DNA of 64,000 nt from Boudabousia tangfeifanii (GTDB lineage: Bacteria > Actinomycetota > Actinomycetes > Actinomycetales > Actinomycetaceae). Each line of letters opens with the position of its first letter. Within the stretch, counting starts at the first letter, position 1. The translations under genes and the position numbers were made by a program. Positions 43,519 through 53,964 of the stretch are shown piece after piece. The notes beneath the pieces were generated by a model. That model did not search any database and was not told where the DNA came from. It saw only the letters and a program-made list of their open reading frames with translations. Location of the stretch: NCBI RefSeq assembly GCF_001856685.1, contig NZ_CP017812.1:434001-498000 (forward strand), written 5' to 3'.

Positions 43519-45779
43519 CAAAACCAACGATAGCTGTAACGGGGTTGGATATAAATCCTAACCGAAGTCGAACGGTACGTCCCCTCTTCAATCGCATACA
43601 GCGTGTGATAGCCCGCGGAGAGCGAGGATCCCACATGCCACGGGGCCGCCACATTACCATGGCGATCTGCCTGCAAAGTGCCGATGCGGTTAGCCCAACT
43701 ATCGAGGACGAAACGCACTCGCGCATGCGGAGTGAAGTTCATCCCGCGAAGGTTAATAGACTCGCCAGCATACAAACGGTACTTCGACAAAGAAACATGC
43801 GCTGGGGCGGTCGGCCGCGGAGCCGGCTCTGGTTTCGGTGCCGGCTCGGGCCGAGGCTCCGGGCGTGGCTCTGGTTTTGGCGCAGGTGCCGGTTCCGGCT
43901 TGGGCTCAGGCTTCGGCTCTGGCTTAGGCGCGGGCTCCGGTTTAGGTGCGGGCTCTGGCTTAGGTGCGGGCTCCGGCTTAGGTGCGGGCTCCGGCTTAGG
44001 TGCGGGCTCCGGTTTCGGGGCCGGTTCAGGCTTAGGCTTGGGCGCCGGTTCTGCAGTTGGCTGCGGCTTTGGCGTAGGAGCCGGGGTGGGCTCAACTGTC
44101 GGAGTCGGAACTGGAGCTGGTTCTACCGTTGGCTGCGGCTTCGGCTCTGGCTTAGGTGCGGGCTCTGGCTTAGGTGCCGGCTCAGGCTTTGGATCCGGCT
44201 TCGGCGTGGGCTTTGGTGCCGGCTCAGGCTCGGGGCTCGGCTCTGGCTCCGGATCGTCTGCATGAAGCTGACGGTAAAGCTGTTCCACGCTCTGGCCCGC
44301 ATTCAATAGGCCAGCGCCACAACCTTGCGAACACGAGTTCAAGTCTGAAGCGCCCTCGGCCAGCAAATCCTGTACCTCAGAAAGGGACAAATCTTTCTTC
44401 AAAGATTTCAACAAGGCAACGACACCAGAAACGTGCGGAGTTGCCTGCGAGGTGCCCTCCAAGTAACCGTAAGAAGCGGAAACTGGAGCAGTGCGTCCCG
44501 AATCGATAGTGGAAAGAATCTGCCCATTTTCGAAGCGCTTATCGCCACCAGGAGCAGTGATATCGATCCGGCGACCATAGTTCGAATATGCGGCAAGATT
44601 ACCGGTTGGGCCAGAAGCCGCCACGGTAATCGCATTGCGGCAGTTACCGGGCGTGTAGCCGGCTGCGTTTCGGCGTGCATTACCGGCGGCGATCACCACG
44701 GTAGCGCCCAAACGGTTCGCCTGGTTAATCGCGTTTTGCAAAACGGCCGGACATTGCGGGTTCGGGCCACTCATTGACAAGTTAATTACGTCTGCTGGAT
44801 GAGCATTAGCTTCCACCCCAGGGACATGGCCACCAGCTGCCCAAATCATTGCCGAGGCAATATCGGCCAACTGGGCACCACAGTTACTAATCGCGCGTAC
44901 CGCCAACAAGTTGGCTTCTGGGGCGACACCTGCAATCCCCGTATTATTGTTGGCCGAGGCCGTAATCACGCCAGCCACATGGGATCCATGCCAAGTCGAG
45001 GGCGTATCACGGTAGGGCTTGCCAGGACGGCACCCGTTGGCACGGTTCCAGTCACCGGGATCATGCGGATCGCTATCGCGCCCATCGCCATCGCGACCAT
45101 TGCGTGGGTTGGTGACAAAGTCATAGCCACCAACATAGCGACGGTTCAAATCTGGATGATCGATGATGCCAGTATCAACTACTGCTACCGTCACGCCGCT
45201 ACCCTTGGTGTACTTCCAAGCTTCCTGGATCTGAATGCTCCAGTCGCCATGCAAAGACCACTGATCGGACCAACGAGGATCATTCGGGGCCGGAGCCGCC
45301 TTTTTCGCCTTGGCAGCCAGCGGGTGGTTGAAGAAAGCGTTAGTGCTAGCCGCATTAGCTTCGGCTACCTCGGCAGGGTAGAGCACTAAATCGGGCTCAA
45401 CATATTCCACATTGGGGTCTTTAGCCAACTCCGCCTGGAAGCGAGCCGCTTCCTTCGGGCTTAGTGGCTTATCCAAGGTGACGGTAGTGGTGTCTGAGAT
45501 GGCTACCTTGCCGTCAGTGACATCGGCACCCACCTTGGCAGCTGCCTGATCCATCTTACTCTTGGTGCGATTCGTAATTTTCTCGGTGGTATCGTCGTTG
45601 CGCTTAGCACGGTTCACCGCCCGAGCATCATACGAGCCGTTCTTAAACTTAACAATGAACTGCTGGTTAGGGCCGTCCACTGTTTGCGTCTCATGCGAAT
45701 TATTCGCGGTGGCGCTACCAATTGATAGGGCAGTGGCCACCAGCGCAGTAGAGCATAGTACTGCAATAGATCTTTTCAC
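43515..45779 (-). CDS. Secreted subtilisin-like serine protease (S8) with Pro/Glu/Lys stalk
   Basis: 754 residues from GTG 45779, which has AAAGG 7 bases upstream and begins a good signal peptide ([22 protein letters not shown]); the frame is open 18 codons further. A propeptide (about 30-140, I9-like, ending VEYVEPD) is followed by the S8 domain with triad Asp in VAVVDTGI, His in [10 protein letters not shown] and Ser in [11 protein letters not shown]. Four or more cysteines in the domain suggest disulfides. After about residue 500 comes a long PEPAPKPEP stalk, then a final beta-rich domain ([18 protein letters not shown] to RYSYRWFW) that may bind the surface. No SLH domain. Substrates are unknown. 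Confidence 0.92.
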   Translation of the reverse strand: MKRSIAVLCSTALVATALSIGSATANNSHETQTVDGPNQQFIVKFKNGSYDARAVNRAKRNDDTTEKITNRTKSKMDQAAAKVGADVTDGKVAISDTTTVTLDKPLSPKEAARFQAELAKDPNVEYVEPDLVLYPAEVAEANAASTNAFFNHPLAAKAKKAAPAPNDPRWSDQWSLHGDWSIQIQEAWKYTKGSGVTVAVVDTGIIDHPDLNRRYVGGYDFVTNPRNGRDGDGRDSDPHDPGDWNRANGCRPGKPYRDTPSTWHGSHVAGVITASANNNTGIAGVAPEANLLAVRAISNCGAQLADIASAMIWAAGGHVPGVEANAHPADVINLSMSGPNPQCPAVLQNAINQANRLGATVVIAAGNARRNAAGYTPGNCRNAITVAASGPTGNLAAYSNYGRRIDITAPGGDKRFENGQILSTIDSGRTAPVSASYGYLEGTSQATPHVSGVVALLKSLKKDLSLSEVQDLLAEGASDLNSCSQGCGAGLLNAGQSVEQLYRQLHADDPEPEPSPEPEPAPKPTPKPDPKPEPAPKPEPAPKPEPKPQPTVEPAPVPTPTVEPTPAPTPKPQPTAEPAPKPKPEPAPKPEPAPKPEPAPKPEPAPKPEPAPKPEPAPKPEPKPEPKPEPAPAPKPEPRPEPRPEPAPKPEPAPRPTAPAHVSLSKYRLYAGESINLRGMNFTPHARVRFVLDSWANRIGTLQADRHGNVAAPWHVGSSLSAGYHTLYAIEEGTYRSTSVRIYIQPRYSYRWFW
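43925..44028 (-). repeat. 18-base tandem repeats in the protease stalk
   Basis: About five near-identical 18-base units (plus strand GGTGCGGGCTCCGGCTTA) encoding PKPEPA. Two units next to each other are identical, a sign of recent duplication. The wider stalk DNA (about 43815-44250) is of the same low complexity. Confidence 0.8.
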
Positions 45780-46063
45780 GGTTACGCCTTTCAACGTGCG
45801 GGTTGAAACGGATTCGCCGACATTTTTAAGCATCTCTAAATTGGTTACACGGTGAGAAACTTGCCAATATCAACACTGGTAATAGCATTCTACGTGAAAA
45901 TAAAAGGAAAAGTTTGTTAAAACGAAATCAAAGTTGATTTATTGCCTCAGGTCTTTTGATAGCTTAGGGCGAAAGGAACCCTCATTATCGAGGGCGATAT
46001 TGGCATTCTCGGCGGTGACGTGGCACACTGAATACGATTAGTATTCACCCTCGGGAGGACATA
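45780..46063. promoter_or_regulatory. Divergent region between the subtilisin and phosphofructokinase genes
   Basis: 284 bases. A perfect inverted repeat GAATAC-GATTA-GTATTC (46030-46046) lies just before the phosphofructokinase ribosome-binding site GGGAGGA and overlaps TACGAT, a possible -10 box; it may be an operator. On the minus strand, TAGAAT near 45890 may serve the protease gene. A small CCCTC/GAGGG hairpin lies at about 45979-45994. Confidence 0.45.
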
Positions 46064-48631
46064 ATGGAATCTTCGGCAACGATGCCAGACACCGAACAGA
46101 CGGTTGCGGACATTGATCCCCAACCCTCATCAAAAGCAGAAGTTGAAGCCACCGCTTCCGCTGTCAAAGATCCGAGTCAGGCACACCGGATCGGTCTGCT
46201 AACCTCCGGCGGTGACGCGCAAGGCATGAATGCTGCAGTGCGTGCGGTAGCCCGTACCGCCCTCGCCATGGGCGTCCAACCCTGCGCCATTATGGAAGGC
46301 TGGCAGGGTGCTTGCGACGGTGGCGATCGCATTAAGCCGCTGGGCTGGTCTGATGTTTCCAACATTCTGCACAAGGGCGGCACCGTAATTGGTACTGCCC
46401 GTTCGAAAGACTTCCGTGAGCGTGACGGCATGCGTCGCGCGGTCAAGAACCTGCTTGAGCATGGCATCGACCGACTCATTGTGATCGGTGGTGACGGCTC
46501 CCTGACCGGCACCAACGAATTCCGTCAGCTTTGGCCAGAACTTCTGGCCGAACTAGTCGAACGCGGCGAAGTTAGCGCCGAAGTAGCAGACGCTCACCAG
46601 CACCTGATGATTTGTGGTCTGGTCGGCTCGATTGACAACGACCTCGTTGGCTCCGACATGACCATCGGGGCAGACTCCGCCCTCCACCGTATTGTTGACG
46701 CCATCGACGATATTTCATCTACCGCCGCCTCCCACCAACGCACCTTCGTGGTTGAGGTCATGGGACGCCACTGTGGATACCTACCATTGATGGCCGGTAT
46801 CGCCGGCGGTTGCGACTACGTCTTTATCCCAGAAGTACCGCCAGAAGATGGTTGGGAAGAAGAGCTTGCCAACAAGTTGCGCGCCGGCCGTGCCGCTGGT
46901 CGTCGTGACTCACTAGTTTTGGTGGCCGAGGGCGCCAAGGACCGTCACGGTGAACCCATTACCTCGCAGCAAGTCGCCGACGTGCTCAGCGAAAAAATGG
47001 GCGAGGACGTGCGCGTGACCATCCTTGGTCACGTTCAGCGTGGTGGTGAACCATCCGCCTACGACCGCTGGATGTCCACCATCCTCGGTTATGCCGCCGT
47101 CCAAGAAGTCATGAAAGCCACCCCAGAGGATGAACCGAACATTCTCGGTGTGCGCCACAACCGCGTCTCTCGTATCCCCATGATGAAGGCGGTGGCTGAC
47201 ACTCGTTCCGTCGCTGGCCTGATTAAGAATGGCGACTACACTGCGGCCGTGCGCCTACGTGGTTCCTCCTTCGCCGAAATGGTGCAAATTAACCGCATCA
47301 TGTCGACCCCACCGTCCTACCAGCCTGCCAACCGCGCACTAACCACTGGTTGCGTGGAACCAAAGGCACAAAGTCGTCTCGATGAAATCGAGAGCAACAG
47401 CAAGGTAGAACATGCCCGTCGTGCCGTCCTCGAACATACTGCAGCACTCGAAGACCACGTTCGCCCAACGCCTTCACCGGGGCACGCTTGGGAAGAAGAA
47501 GTTAAGCCAGCTGCGGGCAAACGCGTCGCAATCTTGCACGCTGGTGGTTTGGCCCCCGGCATGAACACTGCCGCTCGCGCCGCCGTTCGTATCGGTATCG
47601 ACAAGGGCTTGACCATGCTCGGGGTGCAAGGCTCCTTCGGTGGCCTCATCGACGGCCGAGTTTCCGAACTCGCCTGGGAATCGGTCGAAGGTTGGGCCTT
47701 CGATGGTGGGGCCGAACTAGGCACCCGTCGCCCAGTTCCTACCGTAGAACAGCTTTACTCGCTTGGCCGAGCCATCGAAAACAACAATATTGACGCCCTC
47801 ATGATCGTCGGTGGCTTCAACGCCTACCTTTCCGCCTATGAGCTGGTGAAGGAACGCGACCGCTACCAAGCCTTCAATATTCCGATCATTTGTGTTCCTG
47901 CCTCCATCGACAACAACCTGCCCGGTTGTGAACTGAGCATTGGTGCCGACACCGCCCTCAATAACGCGGTTTGGGCGCTCGACCGCATAAAGGAATCAGC
48001 TGCGGCCTCCCGTCGCTGCTTCGTGGCAGAAACCATGGGTCGTCGCTGTGGCTACCTTGCACTCATGTCGGGTATTGCTGCCGGTGCCGAACTAACCTAC
48101 CTGCACGAAGATGGCATCACCCTCGACCAGCTCAACCAAGACTCGATCCGCATGCGGAAGTCTTTCGAGGCCGGTCGTCGCCTCTTTATGGTCATCTCGA
48201 ACGAAGAAGCCTCCGCGATTTACAACCGCGACTTCCTCGCTCGCGTATTCGAAGAAGAAGGCAAGGGACTCTACGACGTTCGTCAGACCGCCCTCGGCCA
48301 CCTACAGCAGGGTGGATCGCCCACCCCATTCGACCGACTATTGGCCACCCGTTTGGTCTTCCACGCCATGAACTGGGTCGAGGAAGAACTCGCTCGCGAA
48401 ATCGACAGCGAAAAGGCCCACACCTTCCGTTCATCCGAAGCCGTTTACATTGGCTACTCGGAAGGTGCGATCCGCACCGCTCCAATCGAACGGATTGCCG
48501 AGGTCGTGGAGATGGAGAATCGTCGCCCACGCAAACAGTGGTGGCTTGAGCTACGTCCGGTCAGTGAAGTAGTCTCTATGCCGTCGCGAATCTCGGGTGA
48601 ACCTCACGCCATCCCAATTGCTGACGCCTAA
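46064..48631 (+). CDS. Duplicated, eukaryotic-type 6-phosphofructokinase
   Basis: 855 residues: an N-terminal extension of about 40 residues and two phosphofructokinase domains in one chain (about 42-400 and 480-840). The N-half keeps the catalytic set: LTSGGDAQGMN, IGGDGSLTG (ATP site) and VGSIDNDLVGSD with the catalytic Asp. The C-half is degenerate: HAGGLAPGMN, VGGFNAYLSA in place of GGDGS, and PASIDNNLPG with the last Asp changed to Asn. This matches eukaryotic enzymes, where the C-half became a regulatory site. It makes fructose-1,6-bisphosphate. GGDGS (not GGDDT) points to ATP rather than pyrophosphate as phosphate donor. Ends in a terminator at 48700-48772. Confidence 0.93.
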   Translation: MESSATMPDTEQTVADIDPQPSSKAEVEATASAVKDPSQAHRIGLLTSGGDAQGMNAAVRAVARTALAMGVQPCAIMEGWQGACDGGDRIKPLGWSDVSNILHKGGTVIGTARSKDFRERDGMRRAVKNLLEHGIDRLIVIGGDGSLTGTNEFRQLWPELLAELVERGEVSAEVADAHQHLMICGLVGSIDNDLVGSDMTIGADSALHRIVDAIDDISSTAASHQRTFVVEVMGRHCGYLPLMAGIAGGCDYVFIPEVPPEDGWEEELANKLRAGRAAGRRDSLVLVAEGAKDRHGEPITSQQVADVLSEKMGEDVRVTILGHVQRGGEPSAYDRWMSTILGYAAVQEVMKATPEDEPNILGVRHNRVSRIPMMKAVADTRSVAGLIKNGDYTAAVRLRGSSFAEMVQINRIMSTPPSYQPANRALTTGCVEPKAQSRLDEIESNSKVEHARRAVLEHTAALEDHVRPTPSPGHAWEEEVKPAAGKRVAILHAGGLAPGMNTAARAAVRIGIDKGLTMLGVQGSFGGLIDGRVSELAWESVEGWAFDGGAELGTRRPVPTVEQLYSLGRAIENNNIDALMIVGGFNAYLSAYELVKERDRYQAFNIPIICVPASIDNNLPGCELSIGADTALNNAVWALDRIKESAAASRRCFVAETMGRRCGYLALMSGIAAGAELTYLHEDGITLDQLNQDSIRMRKSFEAGRRLFMVISNEEASAIYNRDFLARVFEEEGKGLYDVRQTALGHLQQGGSPTPFDRLLATRLVFHAMNWVEEELAREIDSEKAHTFRSSEAVYIGYSEGAIRTAPIERIAEVVEMENRRPRKQWWLELRPVSEVVSMPSRISGEPHAIPIADA

Positions 48632-48699
48632 AGTCCAAAACACTTAGGACAATAATCTCTATCTGAAGCTAAAGTCCTAGGTTAGTGGCAGAAAATTCC

Positions 48700-48772
48700 G
48701 CATCGCCGCTCAGTGTGAATTAAGTAAGACCTATGTTTTCTTAAAAAAGCGACTGAGTGGCGATGCCTTTTT
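48700..48772 (+). terminator. Terminator after the phosphofructokinase gene
   Basis: GCATCGCCGCTCAG (48700-48713) pairs with CTGAGTGGCGATGC (48753-48766) with one G-U pair, followed by CTTTTTC. The 39-base loop contains a further TTAAG/CTTAA stem. It lies in the 311-base gap before the reductase gene, in which I see nothing else certain. Confidence 0.85.
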
Positions 48773-48942
48773 CATAAATCCGCATAATTACAGGGAAAAG
48801 CATCCTGCTCGCGCAGTTAAAGAGCGAAAGCTTTAGCCTTTAATACGGTTATGTTCACCTCAGCTAAGTTAGTGAGAGGTCATAATCGCCTGTGCTTGGA
48901 CGCAAGCACTCGGCAGTTGCAACTGTATTTAGGAAGGTTATT

Positions 48943-50217
48943 TTGGCTTCGACACATGCCATTAAAACCGACGTCGTAGTCGTCGGCGCAGGCCCAGGTG
49001 GGTCTGCCGCAGCGTACTACCTTGCCAAAGCTGGCGTAGAAGTTTATCTCCTCGAAAAAGCTACTTTCCCGCGCGACAAAATCTGCGGTGATGGTCTGAC
49101 CCCAGCAGCAGTCAATGAACTAGCACTAATGGGGATCGATACCTCCAATTGGCAACGAAATCTCGGTCTCGAAGTTGTCGGTGGGGGACACGAAATCCGA
49201 CTACCATGGCCCGCTCAGCGATCCCTCCCAGATTTCGGGATGGCTTGTCCGCGCATGGAATTAGATGAAACCTTGGCCCGAGCTGCCGCCAAAGCTGGCG
49301 CAAATTTGGTCGAGGGCGTCCTCGTCAAGGAACTTAAAACCGATGCCACCGGTCGTGTCAATGGGGTAGTCGGGTTCAAAGGCCGCGGCGAAGATGAAGA
49401 ACGCTACGATATTTCCGCCAAACTCGTGGTCGACGCTGGGGGAGTCGCCGCCCGACTAGCAATCTCAGCCGGTCGTCAAGCAGCCGCTCGTCGCCCCATG
49501 GCAGTCGCCGCCCGCACCTACTTCCGTTCCCCGCTCGGTGATACCGACTGGATGATCTCCCATCTAGAACTCTGGGACGGAAAACCCGGCGAATCCAACC
49601 TTCTGCCCGGATACGGCTGGATCTTCCCCTTGGGTGATGGACTCGTCAATGTCGGCCTCGGTTCTGTCTCCTCTAATAAGGCGGCCACCAAACTTCCTTA
49701 TAAACAAATCTTCGGTGCTTGGTGTGCCAATCTCCCCGAAGAATGGGGTTTCACGGAAGAAAACCAGACCGCACCCTTGCGCAGTGCAGCGCTACCCATG
49801 TGCTTTAACCGTAAACCGCAATACGCTGATGGGCTCGCCCTGATCGGCGATGCAGCCGGCATGGTCTCTCCTTTTAACGGGGAAGGCATTGCTCCCGCCA
49901 TGCAAGCGGGACGTTTCCTCGCCGAAGCATTCGTCCTCGCTTGTGCTCGCGATACCCAAAGCGGTTTTGATTTGGCCATGTCGGCCTACCCACAAGCTTT
50001 GCGAAACCAGCTCGGCGGTTACTACTCGCTGGGCCGGATTTTCGTCAAACTAATTGAACGCCCACAGATTATGCGGGCCTGCACTAAGTATGGGCTACCT
50101 CGACCAGCCCTGATGAAACTGGTGCACAAACTCTTATCAGACGGGTACGAACGCTCCGGCGGCGACCTATCTGACAAACTCATCCAAACGCTGACTAAGG
50201 TGGTGCCCAGCGCATGA
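48943..50217 (+). CDS. Geranylgeranyl-reductase-family FAD oxidoreductase (menaquinone reductase-like)
   Basis: 424 residues from TTG 48943, supported by AGGAAGG 5 bases upstream; the frame opens at GTG 48892. N-terminal FAD-binding VVVVGAGPGGSAAAYYLAKAG, then KICGDGLTPAAV (family motif), RMELDETLARAA and ALIGDAAGMVSPFNGEGI (second FAD motif). Members saturate isoprenoid chains; in actinobacteria the MenJ type reduces one double bond of menaquinone. It lies 37 bases before nuoA, fitting a role in tuning the quinone used by complex I. Confidence 0.88.
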   Translation: MASTHAIKTDVVVVGAGPGGSAAAYYLAKAGVEVYLLEKATFPRDKICGDGLTPAAVNELALMGIDTSNWQRNLGLEVVGGGHEIRLPWPAQRSLPDFGMACPRMELDETLARAAAKAGANLVEGVLVKELKTDATGRVNGVVGFKGRGEDEERYDISAKLVVDAGGVAARLAISAGRQAAARRPMAVAARTYFRSPLGDTDWMISHLELWDGKPGESNLLPGYGWIFPLGDGLVNVGLGSVSSNKAATKLPYKQIFGAWCANLPEEWGFTEENQTAPLRSAALPMCFNRKPQYADGLALIGDAAGMVSPFNGEGIAPAMQAGRFLAEAFVLACARDTQSGFDLAMSAYPQALRNQLGGYYSLGRIFVKLIERPQIMRACTKYGLPRPALMKLVHKLLSDGYERSGGDLSDKLIQTLTKVVPSA

Positions 50218-50254
50218 GCACTCAACTATTAGTCAAAGCAAAGAAGGAGATTCG

Positions 50255-50614
50255 ATGAACAGCTACACTCCGTTGCTGATTATGGCTGTCGCCGCATTGG
50301 TGCTAGCTTTGGGCGGTCTAGGTGCTTCCGCCATCCTAGGTCCCTCGAAGAAAAACCGGGTTAAGACCCAGAACTACGAATGTGGCATTGATCCGGCGCC
50401 ACACCAAGAAACCTCTGGCCGTTTCCCGGTCAAGTACTACTTGGTAGCCATGACCTTCATCATCTTCGACATTGAAGTGGTGTTCATGTACCCCTGGGCC
50501 GTAGGTTTCTCCGGCCTCGGCTCCACCGTCTTCTACGCCATGATGCTGTTCATCGGTCTAATCACAATTCCATTTGTCTACGAGTGGCGCCGCGGCGGCC
50601 TCGAATGGGACTGA
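50255..50614 (+). CDS. nuoA: NADH-quinone oxidoreductase subunit A
   Basis: 119 residues and three membrane helices. The conserved KTQNYECGIDP motif and FDIEVVFMYPWAV identify NuoA, a membrane-arm subunit at the quinone junction of complex I. The ATG follows AAGGAG. First gene of the nuo operon, all genes of which are close-packed on the plus strand. Confidence 0.97.
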   Translation: MNSYTPLLIMAVAALVLALGGLGASAILGPSKKNRVKTQNYECGIDPAPHQETSGRFPVKYYLVAMTFIIFDIEVVFMYPWAVGFSGLGSTVFYAMMLFIGLITIPFVYEWRRGGLEWD

Positions 50615-50631
50615 AGGTAGGAAGGTAAATA

Positions 50632-51186
50632 ATGGGAATTGAAGAAAAACTACCTGCCGGGGTAGCGCTCACCAGTGTTGAGCGAGTCCTCGGTCTGGCC
50701 CGTAAAGCTTCAGTCTGGCCCGTCACCATGGGGCTAGCCTGCTGCGCAATCGAAATGATGGCCACCGGTACTCCCCGCTACGACATCTCCCGTTTCGGGA
50801 TGGAAGTTTTCCGTGCTTCCCCTCGTCACGCCGACTTGATGATCGTTTCTGGTCGAGTCTCGCACCGCATGGCTCCGATTGTGCGCCGCGTGTATGACTC
50901 CATGCCAGAACCAAAGTGGGTTATCTCCATGGGTGCTTGCGCCTCCTCCGGCGGCATGTTCAACAACTACGCCGTGGTCCAAGGTTGTGACCACATCGTG
51001 CCAGTTGACGTGTACCTCCCAGGGTGCCCTCCACGCCCCGAAGCTCTGCTGAACGCCATTTTGACGCTTCATGATTACATGCGCACTGAGCCTTTGGGTG
51101 TCCACCGGGAAGAAGCTGCCCGCGCTGCCGAAAAGGCCGCTTTGGAAGCTACCCCCACCCACCTGATGAAGGGATTGCTAGCGTGA
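50632..51186 (+). CDS. nuoB: NADH-quinone oxidoreductase subunit B
   Basis: 184 residues. Carries the ligands of the N2 [4Fe-4S] cluster: CCAIEMM (about 39-40), GACASSGG (about 104) and GCPPRPE (about 134). N2 is the last cluster, which passes electrons to quinone. GTGA overlap with nuoC. Confidence 0.97.
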   Translation: MGIEEKLPAGVALTSVERVLGLARKASVWPVTMGLACCAIEMMATGTPRYDISRFGMEVFRASPRHADLMIVSGRVSHRMAPIVRRVYDSMPEPKWVISMGACASSGGMFNNYAVVQGCDHIVPVDVYLPGCPPRPEALLNAILTLHDYMRTEPLGVHREEAARAAEKAALEATPTHLMKGLLA

Positions 51187-51917
51187 GCGAAGAACTAGAC
51201 GAGCAAACTCAAGAAGTCATGAATGCTGCCGTTTCTGAGAACCGCGGCGATCCCGCACCACGTAAAGTGGCAGAACGACGTGGCCTCTTCGGCAACAAAG
51301 GATCTGGCGACACCACCGGCTTTGGGGGCCTAGTTGCCCCCGTGGTACTTCCCGGAGAAACCCCACGCCCATACGGTTCTTGGTTCGACAACTGCGTCGA
51401 CATCCTCGAAGAACTTTTGACCGAGGCCGGCCTACCGGTTGCCAACGTCATCGAAAAGGTCGTCGTTGAACATGACGAACTAACCATCCACGTAGACCGC
51501 AACCACATTGTGACCGTCTGCCAGATGCTCCGTGACGACCAGGACCTACGCTTCGAACTGTGCTTCGGCGTCTCTGGCGTTCACTACCCAGCAGACCAAG
51601 GTCGCGAACTACACGCGGTCTACCACCTCATGTCCATCACCCACAACCGCATGTTGCGCCTTGAAGTAACCTGCCCAGACGCCGACCCGAAGATCCCTTC
51701 AGTTACCAGCGTCTACCCAGGCAACGACTGGCACGAACGCGAAACTTGGGACCTCATGGGCATTGTCTTCACTGGTCACCCGGCCCTCACCCGTACTGCC
51801 ATGCCAGACGACTGGGTAGGACACCCACAACGTAAGGACTACCCACTCGGTGGGGTTCCTGTCGAATACAAGGGCGCCACCGTACCGCCCGCCGATACTC
51901 GGAGGTCATACAACTGA
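51183..51917 (+). CDS. nuoC: NADH-quinone oxidoreductase subunit C
   Basis: 244 residues, GTG start. The 30 kDa-subunit motif [16 protein letters not shown] and the C-terminal [11 protein letters not shown] identify NuoC, a peripheral-arm subunit without cofactor. The first 60 residues are a polar actinobacterial-type extension. Overlaps nuoD by one base (TGATG). Confidence 0.96.
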   Translation: MSEELDEQTQEVMNAAVSENRGDPAPRKVAERRGLFGNKGSGDTTGFGGLVAPVVLPGETPRPYGSWFDNCVDILEELLTEAGLPVANVIEKVVVEHDELTIHVDRNHIVTVCQMLRDDQDLRFELCFGVSGVHYPADQGRELHAVYHLMSITHNRMLRLEVTCPDADPKIPSVTSVYPGNDWHERETWDLMGIVFTGHPALTRTAMPDDWVGHPQRKDYPLGGVPVEYKGATVPPADTRRSYN

Positions 51918-53266
51918 TGAGCGCTAACCAACCGCTATTCACTGCCACCGGCCCCGCCCTCGGCGAGGACGAACTCGATGAACTCGTAGCCTCCGGCGGC
52001 GACTGGGAAGACATTGTTGACGAAATGCGCAAGCTCTCGAGCGAACGCATCGTGGTCAATATGGGTCCAGTACACCCCTCAACTCACGGCGTGCTCCGCC
52101 TCATCCTCGAAATCGATGGTGAAACCGTGCGCGAGCTACGCGTCGGCACCGGCTACTTGCACACCGGCATTGAAAAGAACATGGAATACCGGACCTTCGC
52201 CCAAGGCTCCACTTTTGCCACCCGTATGGACTACGTGGCCCCCATGTTCAACGAAGCCGCCTACTGCCTCGCAGTAGAAAAGGCCCTTGGCATCACCGAT
52301 CAGATTCCGGAACGAGCCAACCTCATCCGTATTCTGATGATGGAACTCAACCGCATTTCCTCCCACCTAGTCGCAATCGGCTCCGGTGGTAACGAAATGG
52401 GTGCCACCACCATGATGACCATCGCCTTCCGTGGCCGTGAAAATGTCTTGCGCATTTTCGAATCCGTCACCGGTTTGCGTATGAACCACGCCTACATTCG
52501 CCCTGGCGGTGTGGCGCAGGATCTTCCTCCGGGCACCACCGACTACGCTCGTGAACTGCTTCCATCCTTGCGTCGCGACATCGGTCAGCTCCAGGATCTG
52601 ACCCAAGAGAACCCAATCTTCAAGCTCCGTCACGTCGACGTCGGCTACATGCCGTTGGCTGCCGGCCTCGCCCTCGGCCTAACCGGCCCATGTATCCGCG
52701 CTGCAGGCCTGCCACTCGATATGCGTAAACTACAGCCCTACTGTGGTTACGAACAGTTCGAGTTCAACGTGCCTACCCGCGATAAGTCGGACGCTTACAA
52801 CCGTGTGCAGGTGCGCTTCGAAGAATGCTACGAATCGCTCCGCATTATCTACCAGGTCCTCGATCGTCTCGATGCCTGCAACGGCACCCCAGTAATGGTC
52901 GAAGATAAGAAGATCGCATGGCCCTCCAAGCTCTCGGTTTCCACCGACGGTCAGGGCAACAGCCTCGAACACATTCGCGAAATCATGGGCGAATCCATGG
53001 AATCCCTCATCCACCACTTCAAGCTGGTCACTGAAGGCTTCCACGTTCCGGCCGGCCAGGTCTACCAGACCGTGGAACACGCCAAGGGCGTCATGGGCGT
53101 ACACCTCGTCTCCGACGGTGGCACCCGCCCATACCGTGCGCACTTCCGCGACCCCTCGTTCTCGAACTTGCAATCCCTAGCCATGATGACTGAAGGCGGC
53201 CAGCTCGCCGACGTAGTTGTCTCCTTGGCTTCCGTTGACCCCGTACTGGGAGGTGTGGACCGTTAA
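51917..53266 (+). CDS. nuoD: NADH-quinone oxidoreductase subunit D
   Basis: 449 residues. Contains [30 protein letters not shown] and the C-terminal DPVLGGVDR of the 49 kDa subunit, which with NuoB forms the quinone-binding pocket. His and Tyr positions of the pocket (in HPSTHG and the downstream region) are kept. Overlaps nuoE by one base. Confidence 0.97.
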   Translation: MSANQPLFTATGPALGEDELDELVASGGDWEDIVDEMRKLSSERIVVNMGPVHPSTHGVLRLILEIDGETVRELRVGTGYLHTGIEKNMEYRTFAQGSTFATRMDYVAPMFNEAAYCLAVEKALGITDQIPERANLIRILMMELNRISSHLVAIGSGGNEMGATTMMTIAFRGRENVLRIFESVTGLRMNHAYIRPGGVAQDLPPGTTDYARELLPSLRRDIGQLQDLTQENPIFKLRHVDVGYMPLAAGLALGLTGPCIRAAGLPLDMRKLQPYCGYEQFEFNVPTRDKSDAYNRVQVRFEECYESLRIIYQVLDRLDACNGTPVMVEDKKIAWPSKLSVSTDGQGNSLEHIREIMGESMESLIHHFKLVTEGFHVPAGQVYQTVEHAKGVMGVHLVSDGGTRPYRAHFRDPSFSNLQSLAMMTEGGQLADVVVSLASVDPVLGGVDR

Positions 53267-53964
53267 TGAATGCTTACGCTCCAGAAGTTGAAGCTCGTCT
53301 AAGGGAAGAAGCCGCCCAAATCGTGGCACGCTACCCGCAAGGGCACGAGCGTTCGGCACTACTACCAATGCTTCACTTGGTACAGTCCGAAGATGGCTAC
53401 GTTTCCGCCGCCGGTATCACCTTGTGCGCGGACGTCCTCGGCCTAACCCGACCAGAAGTATCCGCAGTTGCGACCTTCTACACCCAGTACAAGCGTCACC
53501 CCAATGGCGAATACACCGTCGGGGTTTGCACCAACGCGCTCTGCGCCGTGATGGGTGGTGACCAAATCTGGGAAACCTTGGAAGAACACCTTGGAATTGG
53601 TCACGAAGAAGTTACCGAGGACGGCAAGATCACCCTTGAACGCCTCGAATGTAACGCCGCCTGTGACTATGCTCCAGTGATCATGGTCAACTGGGAATTC
53701 TTCGATAACCAGACCCCAGCCTCGGCCCTGAAACTAGTTTCCGACCTACAGGCCGGACGCCCAGTAGCTCCTACCCGCGGTCCCGACCAGGTTCCAACCT
53801 TCAAAGAGGTCTCCCATACTTTGGCTGGCTTCGAGGACGGATTGGCTAGCCAAGGCCCAACCGCCGGTAGCTCGTCTTTGCGTGGCCTCGAAATCGCCCG
53901 CGAAAACGATTGGACCTCCCCAGAGGTTAGCGCCGACACTCCTGCAGTAGAGGGGAATAACTGA
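53266..53964 (+). CDS. nuoE: NADH-quinone oxidoreductase subunit E
   Basis: 232 residues. Thioredoxin-like [2Fe-2S] (N1a) protein with ligand pattern CTNALC and, about 40 residues later, CNAAC. A C-terminal polar tail of about 60 residues is longer than in E. coli, as is common in actinobacteria. Overlaps nuoF by one base (TGATG). Confidence 0.96.
   Translation: MNAYAPEVEARLREEAAQIVARYPQGHERSALLPMLHLVQSEDGYVSAAGITLCADVLGLTRPEVSAVATFYTQYKRHPNGEYTVGVCTNALCAVMGGDQIWETLEEHLGIGHEEVTEDGKITLERLECNAACDYAPVIMVNWEFFDNQTPASALKLVSDLQAGRPVAPTRGPDQVPTFKEVSHTLAGFEDGLASQGPTAGSSSLRGLEIARENDWTSPEVSADTPAVEGNN

Noticed and set aside
43545-44309. 254-codon Arg/Leu-rich frame on the plus strand
   Set aside because: Shadow of the subtilisin stalk repeats; no start signal.
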